A DNA stretch of 64,000 bases from Alphaproteobacteria bacterium (GTDB lineage Bacteria; Pseudomonadota; Alphaproteobacteria; Rickettsiales; SXRF01), in assembly GCA_025362975.1 (NCBI GenBank), contig JANYES010000019.1:186001-250000 (forward strand). The letters are read 5' to 3'. This document shows positions 22,670 to 30,001 of this stretch, piece after piece (position 1 is the stretch's first letter; the number at the start of each line of letters is the position of its first letter). Position numbers and translations under genes: made by a program. The notes beneath the pieces were generated by a model. That model did no database searches and was not told where the DNA came from. It saw only the letters and a program-made list of their open reading frames with translations.

Positions 22670-25600
22670 TTAACCGATCAACTTCAGAAGAGCCTGAAGC
22701 GACTGGTTCGCTTGCGCTAGTACCGAGATACCGGCTTGCAGCTTAACCTGGCTTGTAGCGTAGCTGGTCGATTCAGACGCGATGTCCGTATCAAGCAGCG
22801 ACCCGCGGGCAGCGTCCTGGTTCTGTACGCTGGTCTGGAGTGCCGCAGCGGCGAAGTTGAACTGCGATTCCAGTGCGCCTACACCTGCACGAAGCGACGT
22901 AACACCGTCGATCGCGCTCGCAACCACCTTAGCGGCGGCCGACGCACCCAGCTGGGTGGAGATGTCGAGCGAAGAGCCAGCGAACAATGCGGTAGATTTC
23001 GCGCTGCCGATGGTTACAGAAACGTTTGCCGCAGCCGTCGATCCGAGCTGGAAGTTCAGACCACCCGTGGCGGTGCTGAGACCTAAAGCGCTGGACAGAG
23101 TCGACTGGAAGGCGGAGGCGTTGCTGGTGTTGCTGAGGTTAGCAAACCCGGCAGAGCCAAGCGTCAGGGTCAGAGTCTGGTTAGGATTCTGCTGATTCAC
23201 GAGAACGATCTCGTTGTTAGCAGCAAAGGTGGCGCCGATACCTGAAGTGGTCGAGTAGGTTTGACCGTTCACGATCGCGCTCAGTTTCGCATCCGTCGAA
23301 CCGTTCGTTGGAGCGTCTACGGTGATGCCGGAGATGCTCGCAGCCGAGAAGTCATTGGAGTTGAAGGACAACGACGCACCAGCCAGGGTAGCAGTAAGCG
23401 TACTGCTAACCGAAGACGAGTAGTTGTTGTTGAAGCTAAGCACGTTGCGGTTCTGGTAAGAAGAGACCGTGGCGAGGGAGGCGTTGATGCCCGTAGCGAG
23501 CTGGTCAGCACCGTTCTGGCTGTTGATGGTAGGTTGCGGCTGAAGGGTCAGCGTGAAGCTGCCGCCTTCTACAGCACTCGTCAGAGTGTTGTTGCCGTTG
23601 AATACCAGCGACACCGGAGCGGTAGCACTGCTCAGCTGCGTGTTGGTGATGGTGTTCGTCGTGTAAGTGTCGTTACCGACCTTCACGCTGAACTGTACAC
23701 CGGACGTAGCGTTAACACCCGTGTTGATGTAGTTCGAACTGATCGCACCGATCGAACCGGCACCACCGAACGCACCTACGAAGGCAGAGTTGTTCGAGAT
23801 AGCGCTCAGGTCAACTGCATTACCATAGTTGGTAACGCCGGTGCCTTTGCTGCTTACGAACAGGCTGCCACCCGGCAGGCCCTGAGCGGAGGTTACACCA
23901 GCGCCGAGGCCAGTCACGCTGCTTGCGGTGATCAACTGACCGGTAACGCCGGTGAAGCTGACTGCGCTTGCAGAGTAGAACTTGCTGGACAAGGTCGAGG
24001 TGTTGCCGATACCCGTGTTGTCGTCAAACTCTGCGAGCAACTGCGTGCCGTTGGTCGAGAATGCCGTACCGGCGATTTTCGGAATCGGATCGGTGTTGAG
24101 CGTCGCAACAGTTGGGTTGTTCAGGTAAGAAGTCGCGTTGGCAAGCGAAGCTGCCAAGCTGCCCCCTACGAGGACGTTAGCCTTGCCTGCGGTGATCTGG
24201 GCAGCAGTACCGAACACGAGGGTCGTGGCGGCAGGAGCCAGGGTAAGCAGGTTAACCGTCGTACCGGCCGTAACAGCACCCGCAGCACCTGGGATCGTCG
24301 GAGCCGTCGCCGGGGTGCCGCTGGTGAATGCCAGTGCGCCGGTGGTGGTCTGAGTAACCAGGGTGTTGTTGGTAGCTTTCAGGCTGGTGCCATCCGTGCT
24401 GAAGGTGAAGTTAGCGACACCGGCGGTGGCGAAACCTGCATTGAGCGTGGTAGCGTTAGCGTTGAGGTAGTTAGCGATGTTGTTGAGGGTCACGTAGTTG
24501 TTCGGACCTGCAACGACGTTCGCGGTGCCTGCAGTCACCTGAGCAGCGGTGCCCAGCTGGATGCTTTTACCACCAAGGGTGATAAGAGCGGTCGAGCCAG
24601 TGATGAGCGAAGCGTTGTTGATCGCCGTGTCGGTCAGGCCGAGGGTGATGACGTCACCAGAACCGACGTTACCGCCGCCGCTGAACGTACCAACCACTGC
24701 CGAAGCCACATGCGAGATGCCCGTTACGACTGTCGTACCTGTCGGCGGAACGGTCGGGGCAGCGGTGAACGATACGGCTGCAGTACCTGAAGTGACCGTG
24801 GCACCGGTTGCGTTGGAAACTAACAGGGTGTTAGTACCGCTCGTGAACACCTGACCAGCAAGCGAGGTACCGCCTGCGGTAAGAGCGCCTTGACCAGCCG
24901 CACTGTTGAGGTAGGTGGCAATGTTGGCCAGTGTCGCCGTGTCGTTAGCGCCCAGTGCTACGAAACCATGCGTGGTCGAGGTAGCAGGAGGAGTTGTGCC
25001 AAGTGGAACGAAGGTGATATCGACACCGCCCACGTTGAACACGCTGCCGTTAGCAACCGTAAGCGAAGCACCGCCACCCGTGGTGGTCAGGATCGTACCA
25101 TTGTTTGCAGCCACAACGTTCGTGCTCGGAGTACCCACAACGAGAGCACCTGCTGAGTCACTACCAGTCAGACCGCTACCACCTGCTGCAGTAAGGTTGG
25201 TGATAACCGATAACGAACCGGCAGTTGGGTTGGTAGCATAAATATTGGTAGCATCCGATGAGTAGGTTACGCCAGCCGGGGTGTTGGTGCCGATATGGGC
25301 GTTGAGGTAGGTGGTGATACCAGCAAGGGATTCCGTGTTGTTCGCACCGATATTGATCGCAAGGCTGGCACCTGTGTTACCCGCAGCGGCCCCGACTGCG
25401 AAGGTAAAGTTGTTACCAGCGAGGGTCAACGTAGTAGCCGCACCGAACGCACCAGCCGTCACCGTGAATGCGGCAACTTTCTGAGAAGTCAGCGGAGTGC
25501 TGAGCACGGTAGCACCGAGCGGGCCACCGTTCGACAGAGCCGTGGTGATCGTCGCGTTGGTGTTAGTTGCGTTGCTCGAGAACAGATGCGTACCGTCGGT

Positions 25601-27103
25601 CGAGTACACAGCACCGGCATAACCAGCACCCAGAAGCGGGTTGGCGGTTGCACCGTTAAGGTACGAAACGACGTTAGCAAGGGTGGCAGCGAGCGCGCCG
25701 CCGCCGTCGATGGTGGCGCTGGTCGTGCCTAAGCTTACCAGAGCGGCAGCGGCCTGGGCAGAGGTTCCAACGTTGATCGTGGCGTTGCCGATGGTGATAG
25801 CGCTCGAACCTTTGGTCAGAGAGTTAGCATTCAGCGTCAGGATGGTCGTTGCTGCGCTCACGTTCTGCGAAGAACCACCACCGAAGTTGGTCGGGGTGAT
25901 CGGGGTGAACGTCGTGCTCAGTTTTGGCTGGTTAGCACCAACGCCGCTAAAAGCGGCATTCAGTGCGTAGGTGGAGATACCAGTTGCAACCGGGGTGGCT
26001 GTGGTCTGCGAGAAGCTGATACCAGAGATGTCGCTGAAGCCAGCGGCGCCCGAAGCGGTGTTCAGTGCAGTCACCAGGTTGGTGAAGGCGGTAGCTGTCG
26101 AGCCGGTCGAGTTGCCCGTGGTGCCGATATCGACGGAGATGTTGCCGCCGGTTACAACATAACCACCAGCAGCCGCGTTGGTGTTACCAGCAGCGAAGGT
26201 GACGGTATGCGAACCGATGCTGAATGTGTCGCCTGCGTTGATGTTACCGGAAACAAGGCCGATCTGCGTAGCTGCGGTGAAGACCGGAGCGGCAGTGGTC
26301 GTGAAGGCGGTGCTGGTCGTGCCGATGGTCAGCGCCGGGATGTTGCTGATCGAGGCAGCATGGCCGGTGTAGTAAGCGCTGACGTTCGGGTTGCCGAGGG
26401 AATCCGAACCGGTCTGGAAGCGGAAGTCCGAAAGCTGCGACAGACCCGAGTTGTTGAGGGCAGAAGAGAGGTTCGAAGCTGAATCAGCTGCGGTAGCGCC
26501 GACTGCGATCTGGCCGGTGCCGCTACCAAACGTGAAGGTCTGGGTGGTCTGGCCGGATACTTTAACAGTGATGGTATCGCCGGCAACTGCGTTAGCGCCG
26601 AACGAAGCGATGGAAGCACTAACCGGGAGGTTGGAGCTGCCGTTGGTGGTGTTGGTATTAATCGAGGCGCCACCGGAGATTGAACCGTCAATCAGGCCTA
26701 CACCGTTGAACGTGGTGCCGGTTGCGAGCGAGTTAATTTCGTTTGTGAGAGCAGAGAACTGCTGGTTAAGGAACGCGCGGTCCGTGTTGGTCAGCGAGCC
26801 CGAACCTGCCTGAAGTGAGAGGGACTGCTGCTGCTGGAGAATGCCCTGAATCTGAGCGAGAGCACCGTCGGCCACCTGAAGGAGGCTGGAACCCTGGGCT
26901 GCGTTGGTCTGGGCGGTCTTCAAAGCGCTAACCTGCGTGGCCAGCGAAGTACCGGTTGCGAGTGCTGCTACGTTGTCCGAAGCCTGAACGATGGCGTTAC
27001 CGGATGATAAACGAGCTACTGAGGATTGTGCGCTGTTGGAAGCTGCGGTGATATTTGCCTGAGCATAATATGCCGCGATGTTGGTATTGATTGAGGTTGT
27101 CAT
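22670..27103 (-). CDS. Giant flagellin (1477 aa)
   Basis: The N-terminal 140 residues (NTNIAAYYAQANI, SSVARLSSGNAI, QASDNVAALA, FLNQQFSALTNEI) and the C-terminal 85 residues (LGALESQFNFA-like GVGALESQFNFAAAAL, then DTDIASESTSYATSQVKLQAGISVLAQANQSLQALLKL) are the D0/D1 polymerisation domains of flagellin. Between them lie about 1250 residues of Ala/Thr/Asn/Gly-rich beta-type sequence, which would form very large surface domains. Residues of about 420-1030 contain at least five degenerate repeats with the core LANI..YLN followed by STDGT.L.ATN. Ordinary flagellins have 270-500 residues. AGGAGA precedes the ATG. A flagellin lysine methylase, FliW, FliS and FlaG-like genes surround it. Confidence 0.95.
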   Translation of the reverse strand: MTTSINTNIAAYYAQANITAASNSAQSSVARLSSGNAIVQASDNVAALATGTSLATQVSALKTAQTNAAQGSSLLQVADGALAQIQGILQQQQSLSLQAGSGSLTNTDRAFLNQQFSALTNEINSLATGTTFNGVGLIDGSISGGASINTNTTNGSSNLPVSASIASFGANAVAGDTITVKVSGQTTQTFTFGSGTGQIAVGATAADSASNLSSALNNSGLSQLSDFRFQTGSDSLGNPNVSAYYTGHAASISNIPALTIGTTSTAFTTTAAPVFTAATQIGLVSGNINAGDTFSIGSHTVTFAAGNTNAAAGGYVVTGGNISVDIGTTGNSTGSTATAFTNLVTALNTASGAAGFSDISGISFSQTTATPVATGISTYALNAAFSGVGANQPKLSTTFTPITPTNFGGGSSQNVSAATTILTLNANSLTKGSSAITIGNATINVGTSAQAAAALVSLGTTSATIDGGGALAATLANVVSYLNGATANPLLGAGYAGAVYSTDGTHLFSSNATNTNATITTALSNGGPLGATVLSTPLTSQKVAAFTVTAGAFGAATTLTLAGNNFTFAVGAAAGNTGASLAINIGANNTESLAGITTYLNAHIGTNTPAGVTYSSDATNIYATNPTAGSLSVITNLTAAGGSGLTGSDSAGALVVGTPSTNVVAANNGTILTTTGGGASLTVANGSVFNVGGVDITFVPLGTTPPATSTTHGFVALGANDTATLANIATYLNSAAGQGALTAGGTSLAGQVFTSGTNTLLVSNATGATVTSGTAAVSFTAAPTVPPTGTTVVTGISHVASAVVGTFSGGGNVGSGDVITLGLTDTAINNASLITGSTALITLGGKSIQLGTAAQVTAGTANVVAGPNNYVTLNNIANYLNANATTLNAGFATAGVANFTFSTDGTSLKATNNTLVTQTTTGALAFTSGTPATAPTIPGAAGAVTAGTTVNLLTLAPAATTLVFGTAAQITAGKANVLVGGSLAASLANATSYLNNPTVATLNTDPIPKIAGTAFSTNGTQLLAEFDDNTGIGNTSTLSSKFYSASAVSFTGVTGQLITASSVTGLGAGVTSAQGLPGGSLFVSSKGTGVTNYGNAVDLSAISNNSAFVGAFGGAGSIGAISSNYINTGVNATSGVQFSVKVGNDTYTTNTITNTQLSSATAPVSLVFNGNNTLTSAVEGGSFTLTLQPQPTINSQNGADQLATGINASLATVSSYQNRNVLSFNNNYSSSVSSTLTATLAGASLSFNSNDFSAASISGITVDAPTNGSTDAKLSAIVNGQTYSTTSGIGATFAANNEIVLVNQQNPNQTLTLTLGSAGFANLSNTSNASAFQSTLSSALGLSTATGGLNFQLGSTAAANVSVTIGSAKSTALFAGSSLDISTQLGASAAAKVVASAIDGVTSLRAGVGALESQFNFAAAALQTSVQNQDAARGSLLDTDIASESTSYATSQVKLQAGISVLAQANQSLQALLKLIG

Positions 27104-27134
27104 AAGACTTCTCCTACTTGGACGTTGTTGTTTC

Positions 27135-27151
27135 GAAAGCTACATGCTTTC
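27135..27151 (-). promoter_or_regulatory. Hairpin in the flagellin mRNA leader
   Basis: GAAAGC-TACAT-GCTTTC forms a 6-bp stem (7 with the flanking C/A context excluded) about 32 bases before the flagellin ATG and 15 bases before its ribosome-binding site. In Caulobacter the leader of flagellin mRNA is the target of FlbT, so a translational control element is a reasonable inference. Confidence 0.45.
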
Positions 27152-27219
27152 ACTAAAAGTCGCCTAAGCCCCATACATAGGACCACGGCTATATTACTAA
27201 CCATACTACCCGTACAATC

Positions 27220-27236
27220 GTTAACGCGAGGTTAAC
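27220..27236. promoter_or_regulatory. GTTAAC-gcgag-GTTAAC repeat upstream of flagellin
   Basis: Two palindromic GTTAAC hexamers separated by five bases lie about 120 bp before the flagellin start, beyond a weak TTGTAC/TATAGC promoter-like pair on the minus strand. It could be an operator or activator site. No sigma-54 motif was found between 27104 and 27312. Confidence 0.35.
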
Positions 27237-27312
27237 ATATATAAGGTTTACATCATTTTTTTAGCGGGTGATTACGTTTTATAACGTTATTTTGCCTCTA
27301 CCTTTATTTTTT

Positions 27313-28485
27313 TTACTCTAAAAGGCCGCGCATTCTCGCTTCGTTAACCCAGCCCGTCTCTTTATATATGGAGAGGGAAAACACCGGATCGCCGAGATGA
27401 TCTAAGAACCGCGATAGGCCTTGTACGACACGAACCACCACATCTTGTGTTGGTAACTCCCCGTTTATACTATAATTACACATAAGCGCAAGTTTAATTG
27501 TTGCGAGCCGCACGCCGATCATGGTAATACGCTCGCCGAAATTCCCCCCTAATCCACCAAACGGGAACAACCCCAGCGACATCTGCATCTGCAACCAGCG
27601 GCGCAACACGGGGGAATAATCCATCGCGGCCTGCGCGTACCAGAGTTGTTTCGCCTGCGCGTGCGCTTCCATGCTTGAGGGGGAAATGGCGATCTGCACA
27701 TTTGCCCAGTCGAGTTTGACTTGCAACACGGCTTCCATTTCTTCAATCGTCTGCATCAAACGCGCCGACGGTGATTTATGCGACGCAACGACGAGTCCGC
27801 ACAGCGCATGCAGCAAATGGAACGGATCGACATCGCTGCGCTGCGCGGGCAACAGCCGCGCGTCGGCGTTTTGCAAATAGAACGGCGCCATCGCGGGCCA
27901 GTCTTTGGGATCGATGCGTTCCAGCGAACGCACCGCCGAGGCGATGCGCAGGTAAATAACTTCGACAGGAACGTTATCGTCATTCGCCGCGTTGATGAAT
28001 GCGTGATGCACCGCCAGCGCGTCGCTGGCTTCCATGCTGGCGGGCAGATAATTTTTGAGCGCCTCGGGCAAGCGGCCGACGGTATGTTCATGCTCGCCGC
28101 ATGGAGGCGCTTCGAACAATGCGAGCCGCGCGATTTCCGGGCAGGACATGGTGGCGGTCATGATGGTGCGTTCGCCCAGCGAGCGGGTGACGCGGGGGTA
28201 AAAGTGACAGGCGTCGCCTAAAAAACGGTCGCCGTATTTCGCATGGATGCTGCATAAGCCGCCGTCGAGCTTCACGCAGAACCCGGTGGCCGGATTTTTG
28301 CGCATGATCCAGTGTGCTTCTTTCGCCTGCTCGGTGGCTTCGAGCAATTCGGGCGCTTCGCGCTGGTAGAGATCGTGGGTGAAATCGTCGACCTGCATCG
28401 ACCATGTCTGACAGCAGGTGTCTTCGCATTTATCACCTAGACAGGTGAACTGCGATAATACGTCCGTGCGCAATAAAACAGTCAC
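27313..28485 (-). CDS. fliB: Flagellin lysine-N-methylase FliB
   Basis: The 390-residue protein carries the FliB/YkgJ-type cysteine cluster near its N-terminus (C15, C20, C24, C25 in FTCLGDKCEDTCCQTW), with further cysteines in GFCVKLDGGLCSIH and GDACHFYPR. These probably bind a metal or iron-sulfur cluster. FliB methylates surface lysines of flagellin in Salmonella. Length is close to the family norm of about 400. It is placed between fliW and the giant flagellin, 59 bases after fliW, and would be read with the flgI-to-fliW transcript. The flagellin beside it is very lysine-poor, so its targets are few. Confidence 0.88.
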   Translation of the reverse strand: MTVLLRTDVLSQFTCLGDKCEDTCCQTWSMQVDDFTHDLYQREAPELLEATEQAKEAHWIMRKNPATGFCVKLDGGLCSIHAKYGDRFLGDACHFYPRVTRSLGERTIMTATMSCPEIARLALFEAPPCGEHEHTVGRLPEALKNYLPASMEASDALAVHHAFINAANDDNVPVEVIYLRIASAVRSLERIDPKDWPAMAPFYLQNADARLLPAQRSDVDPFHLLHALCGLVVASHKSPSARLMQTIEEMEAVLQVKLDWANVQIAISPSSMEAHAQAKQLWYAQAAMDYSPVLRRWLQMQMSLGLFPFGGLGGNFGERITMIGVRLATIKLALMCNYSINGELPTQDVVVRVVQGLSRFLDHLGDPVFSLSIYKETGWVNEARMRGLLE

Positions 28486-28544
28486 GGCGTTTGCGTTATG
28501 GGCAATGCGATTAGTCTCTCAGAATGCATCAACCCATAACTTTC

Positions 28545-29021
28545 TTATAACATGTATTGAACTTTGTAGCGGTCCTGCTGGAAGACGTATTGCGTGCCGA
28601 CTTTAAGATTGGTGTCGACGAGCAAAGGTGCGCGGGCGTTGACCGACAGCTTCACGCCGTCGAGCGCGCGGTGCACCGATACGATCACCAGCGGGGCTAC
28701 GTTGGATTCATCGATTTGCATGTCGCGGCACGCCGTTTTCAAATCGTCGGCGGCAATGATCGCGTTATTCATGCTGAGCGGCAGGGTGATGAAGGAAAGA
28801 TTCGTATCCTCGAGCGATTGAAGCAGCATGAACTGCTCCATTTTCGGGTTAGGGAAATTGGTGAGCACAAATTGAAAACGATCAGGCATGCCCAGCATGC
28901 CAAGCGGGAAAACAATGCTCTTACTGGTATCAACCGTAATCTCGCCGAAACGGGTTTTTAGGGTTTCCGTCATAGGGTGTATAGTTCTAACTGTAGTTGT
29001 CAGTACTGATTGATTTAGCAT
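28545..29021 (-). CDS. fliW: Flagellar assembly factor FliW
   Basis: The 158-residue protein matches FliW: TRFGEITVD, then IVFPLGMLGMPDRFQFVL, then MLLQSLEDTNLSFITLPL. In other bacteria FliW binds flagellin and CsrA and couples flagellin secretion to its translation. No csrA gene lies beside it here. The start at 29021 has GAGGGAAG shortly upstream; a start 16 codons later is also possible. It follows flgL by 60 bases and precedes fliB, so filament-junction genes and flagellin quality control are in one transcript. Confidence 0.92.
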   Translation of the reverse strand: MLNQSVLTTTVRTIHPMTETLKTRFGEITVDTSKSIVFPLGMLGMPDRFQFVLTNFPNPKMEQFMLLQSLEDTNLSFITLPLSMNNAIIAADDLKTACRDMQIDESNVAPLVIVSVHRALDGVKLSVNARAPLLVDTNLKVGTQYVFQQDRYKVQYML

Positions 29022-29081
29022 ATGTACTTCCCTCTGTCTGCCATAACTATATACCAAAAAGGTACCATAGTAAGGTTAAAG

Positions 29082-29990
29082 TTATTTTAAGTAATCTGAT
29101 AGGCGTAGCGACGAAATTTTGGCGAACGCCTGGAACGCCGCTTGTAAAATTCCCTGGTTGATCGACAACTGCGTGGACACGGAAACGATGTCGGTATTAC
29201 CGACCTGTTCCTGCACACCCTTATAATATAATTGTTGATTGGTCAGGCTGTTATCGATGGTCGAAAATTGCGCCGCATTGGCGTTGACGGTCGCTTGCAA
29301 ACCGCCCATGTCCTTAAGCGACGCCTGCACTAAATTTTCAGCCTGCGAAAGCATGGCGGAGTTGTTGGTGGCGTCGCCTTGCTTGGCAAGCGAGAGGGCT
29401 GCGAATAATTTCTGGAACGCTGGATTATCGGCGCGCACGTTATAGATGATTTCAGTATTGTCCTGCGGGCGCGCGGTGATGTCCTGGTTCGAACCGCCGT
29501 AATAGCCGGAGTCCGGCGTGCCCGGAACCAGGAGGCTCGGGAAGCTGTTGGTGTCCACAGCCTGTTTATTTGTGGCGCTGCCGCTGAATAGAAACTGGCC
29601 GCTGAGCGTGGTGTTGAGCTGGCCGGTGATGGTCTGCCACAGGCCGTTGACCTGCGTGCCGAACGCCGCCGAGTTGGACACGCCGCTGATGCGCTGCGAC
29701 AGCAGGCTCTGGAAACTGTTGCCGGTGGTGATGAGCTGGCCGATGATGGTGCTGGTGGTGTTGACGCGGGTCTCGACAACTTTGTTATCGCTTAAGTACT
29801 GGTTCACTTTGCCCAGCACGTTATCGAGCGAAAGATACTGCGACACGTTCGAAGCCATGCCAGCGAAATCCTGCGAGGCGAAACCGCTCGACAATTGGGC
29901 CTGCGCATTTTGCAGCTGGTTTTCCACTTTGCTGACATCGTTCAATGTAGTTTGCTGGACGGAATAGGTACTAACGGTAGCGACTGGCAT
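29082..29990 (-). CDS. flgL: Flagellar hook-filament junction protein FlgL
   Basis: The 302-residue protein has a flagellin-like N-terminus (VSTYSVQQTTLNDVSKVENQLQNAQAQLSSG) and C-terminus (TQLSINQGILQAAFQAFAKIS), typical of FlgL/HAP3. It forms the second junction ring between hook and filament. GGAG lies seven bases before the ATG. It begins 11 bases after flgK, the usual order in the operon. Length is normal. Confidence 0.92.
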   Translation of the reverse strand: MPVATVSTYSVQQTTLNDVSKVENQLQNAQAQLSSGFASQDFAGMASNVSQYLSLDNVLGKVNQYLSDNKVVETRVNTTSTIIGQLITTGNSFQSLLSQRISGVSNSAAFGTQVNGLWQTITGQLNTTLSGQFLFSGSATNKQAVDTNSFPSLLVPGTPDSGYYGGSNQDITARPQDNTEIIYNVRADNPAFQKLFAALSLAKQGDATNNSAMLSQAENLVQASLKDMGGLQATVNANAAQFSTIDNSLTNQQLYYKGVQEQVGNTDIVSVSTQLSINQGILQAAFQAFAKISSLRLSDYLK

Positions 29991-30001
29991 GGTTTATCTC
30001 C

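Noticed and set aside
23261-24790. 509-residue open frame on the plus strand opposite the flagellin
   Set aside because: Arg/Gly-rich shadow of the repetitive flagellin gene; no start signal, no domain, and flagellin evidence is overwhelming.
22670-27103. Repeats in the flagellin as a CRISPR array or transposon
   Set aside because: Degenerate, in frame and of irregular length; they encode protein domains.
29022-29081. Sigma-54-like TGGTAC...TTGGT sequence before fliW
   Set aside because: Lacks the essential GC of the -12 element and has five mismatches to consensus.
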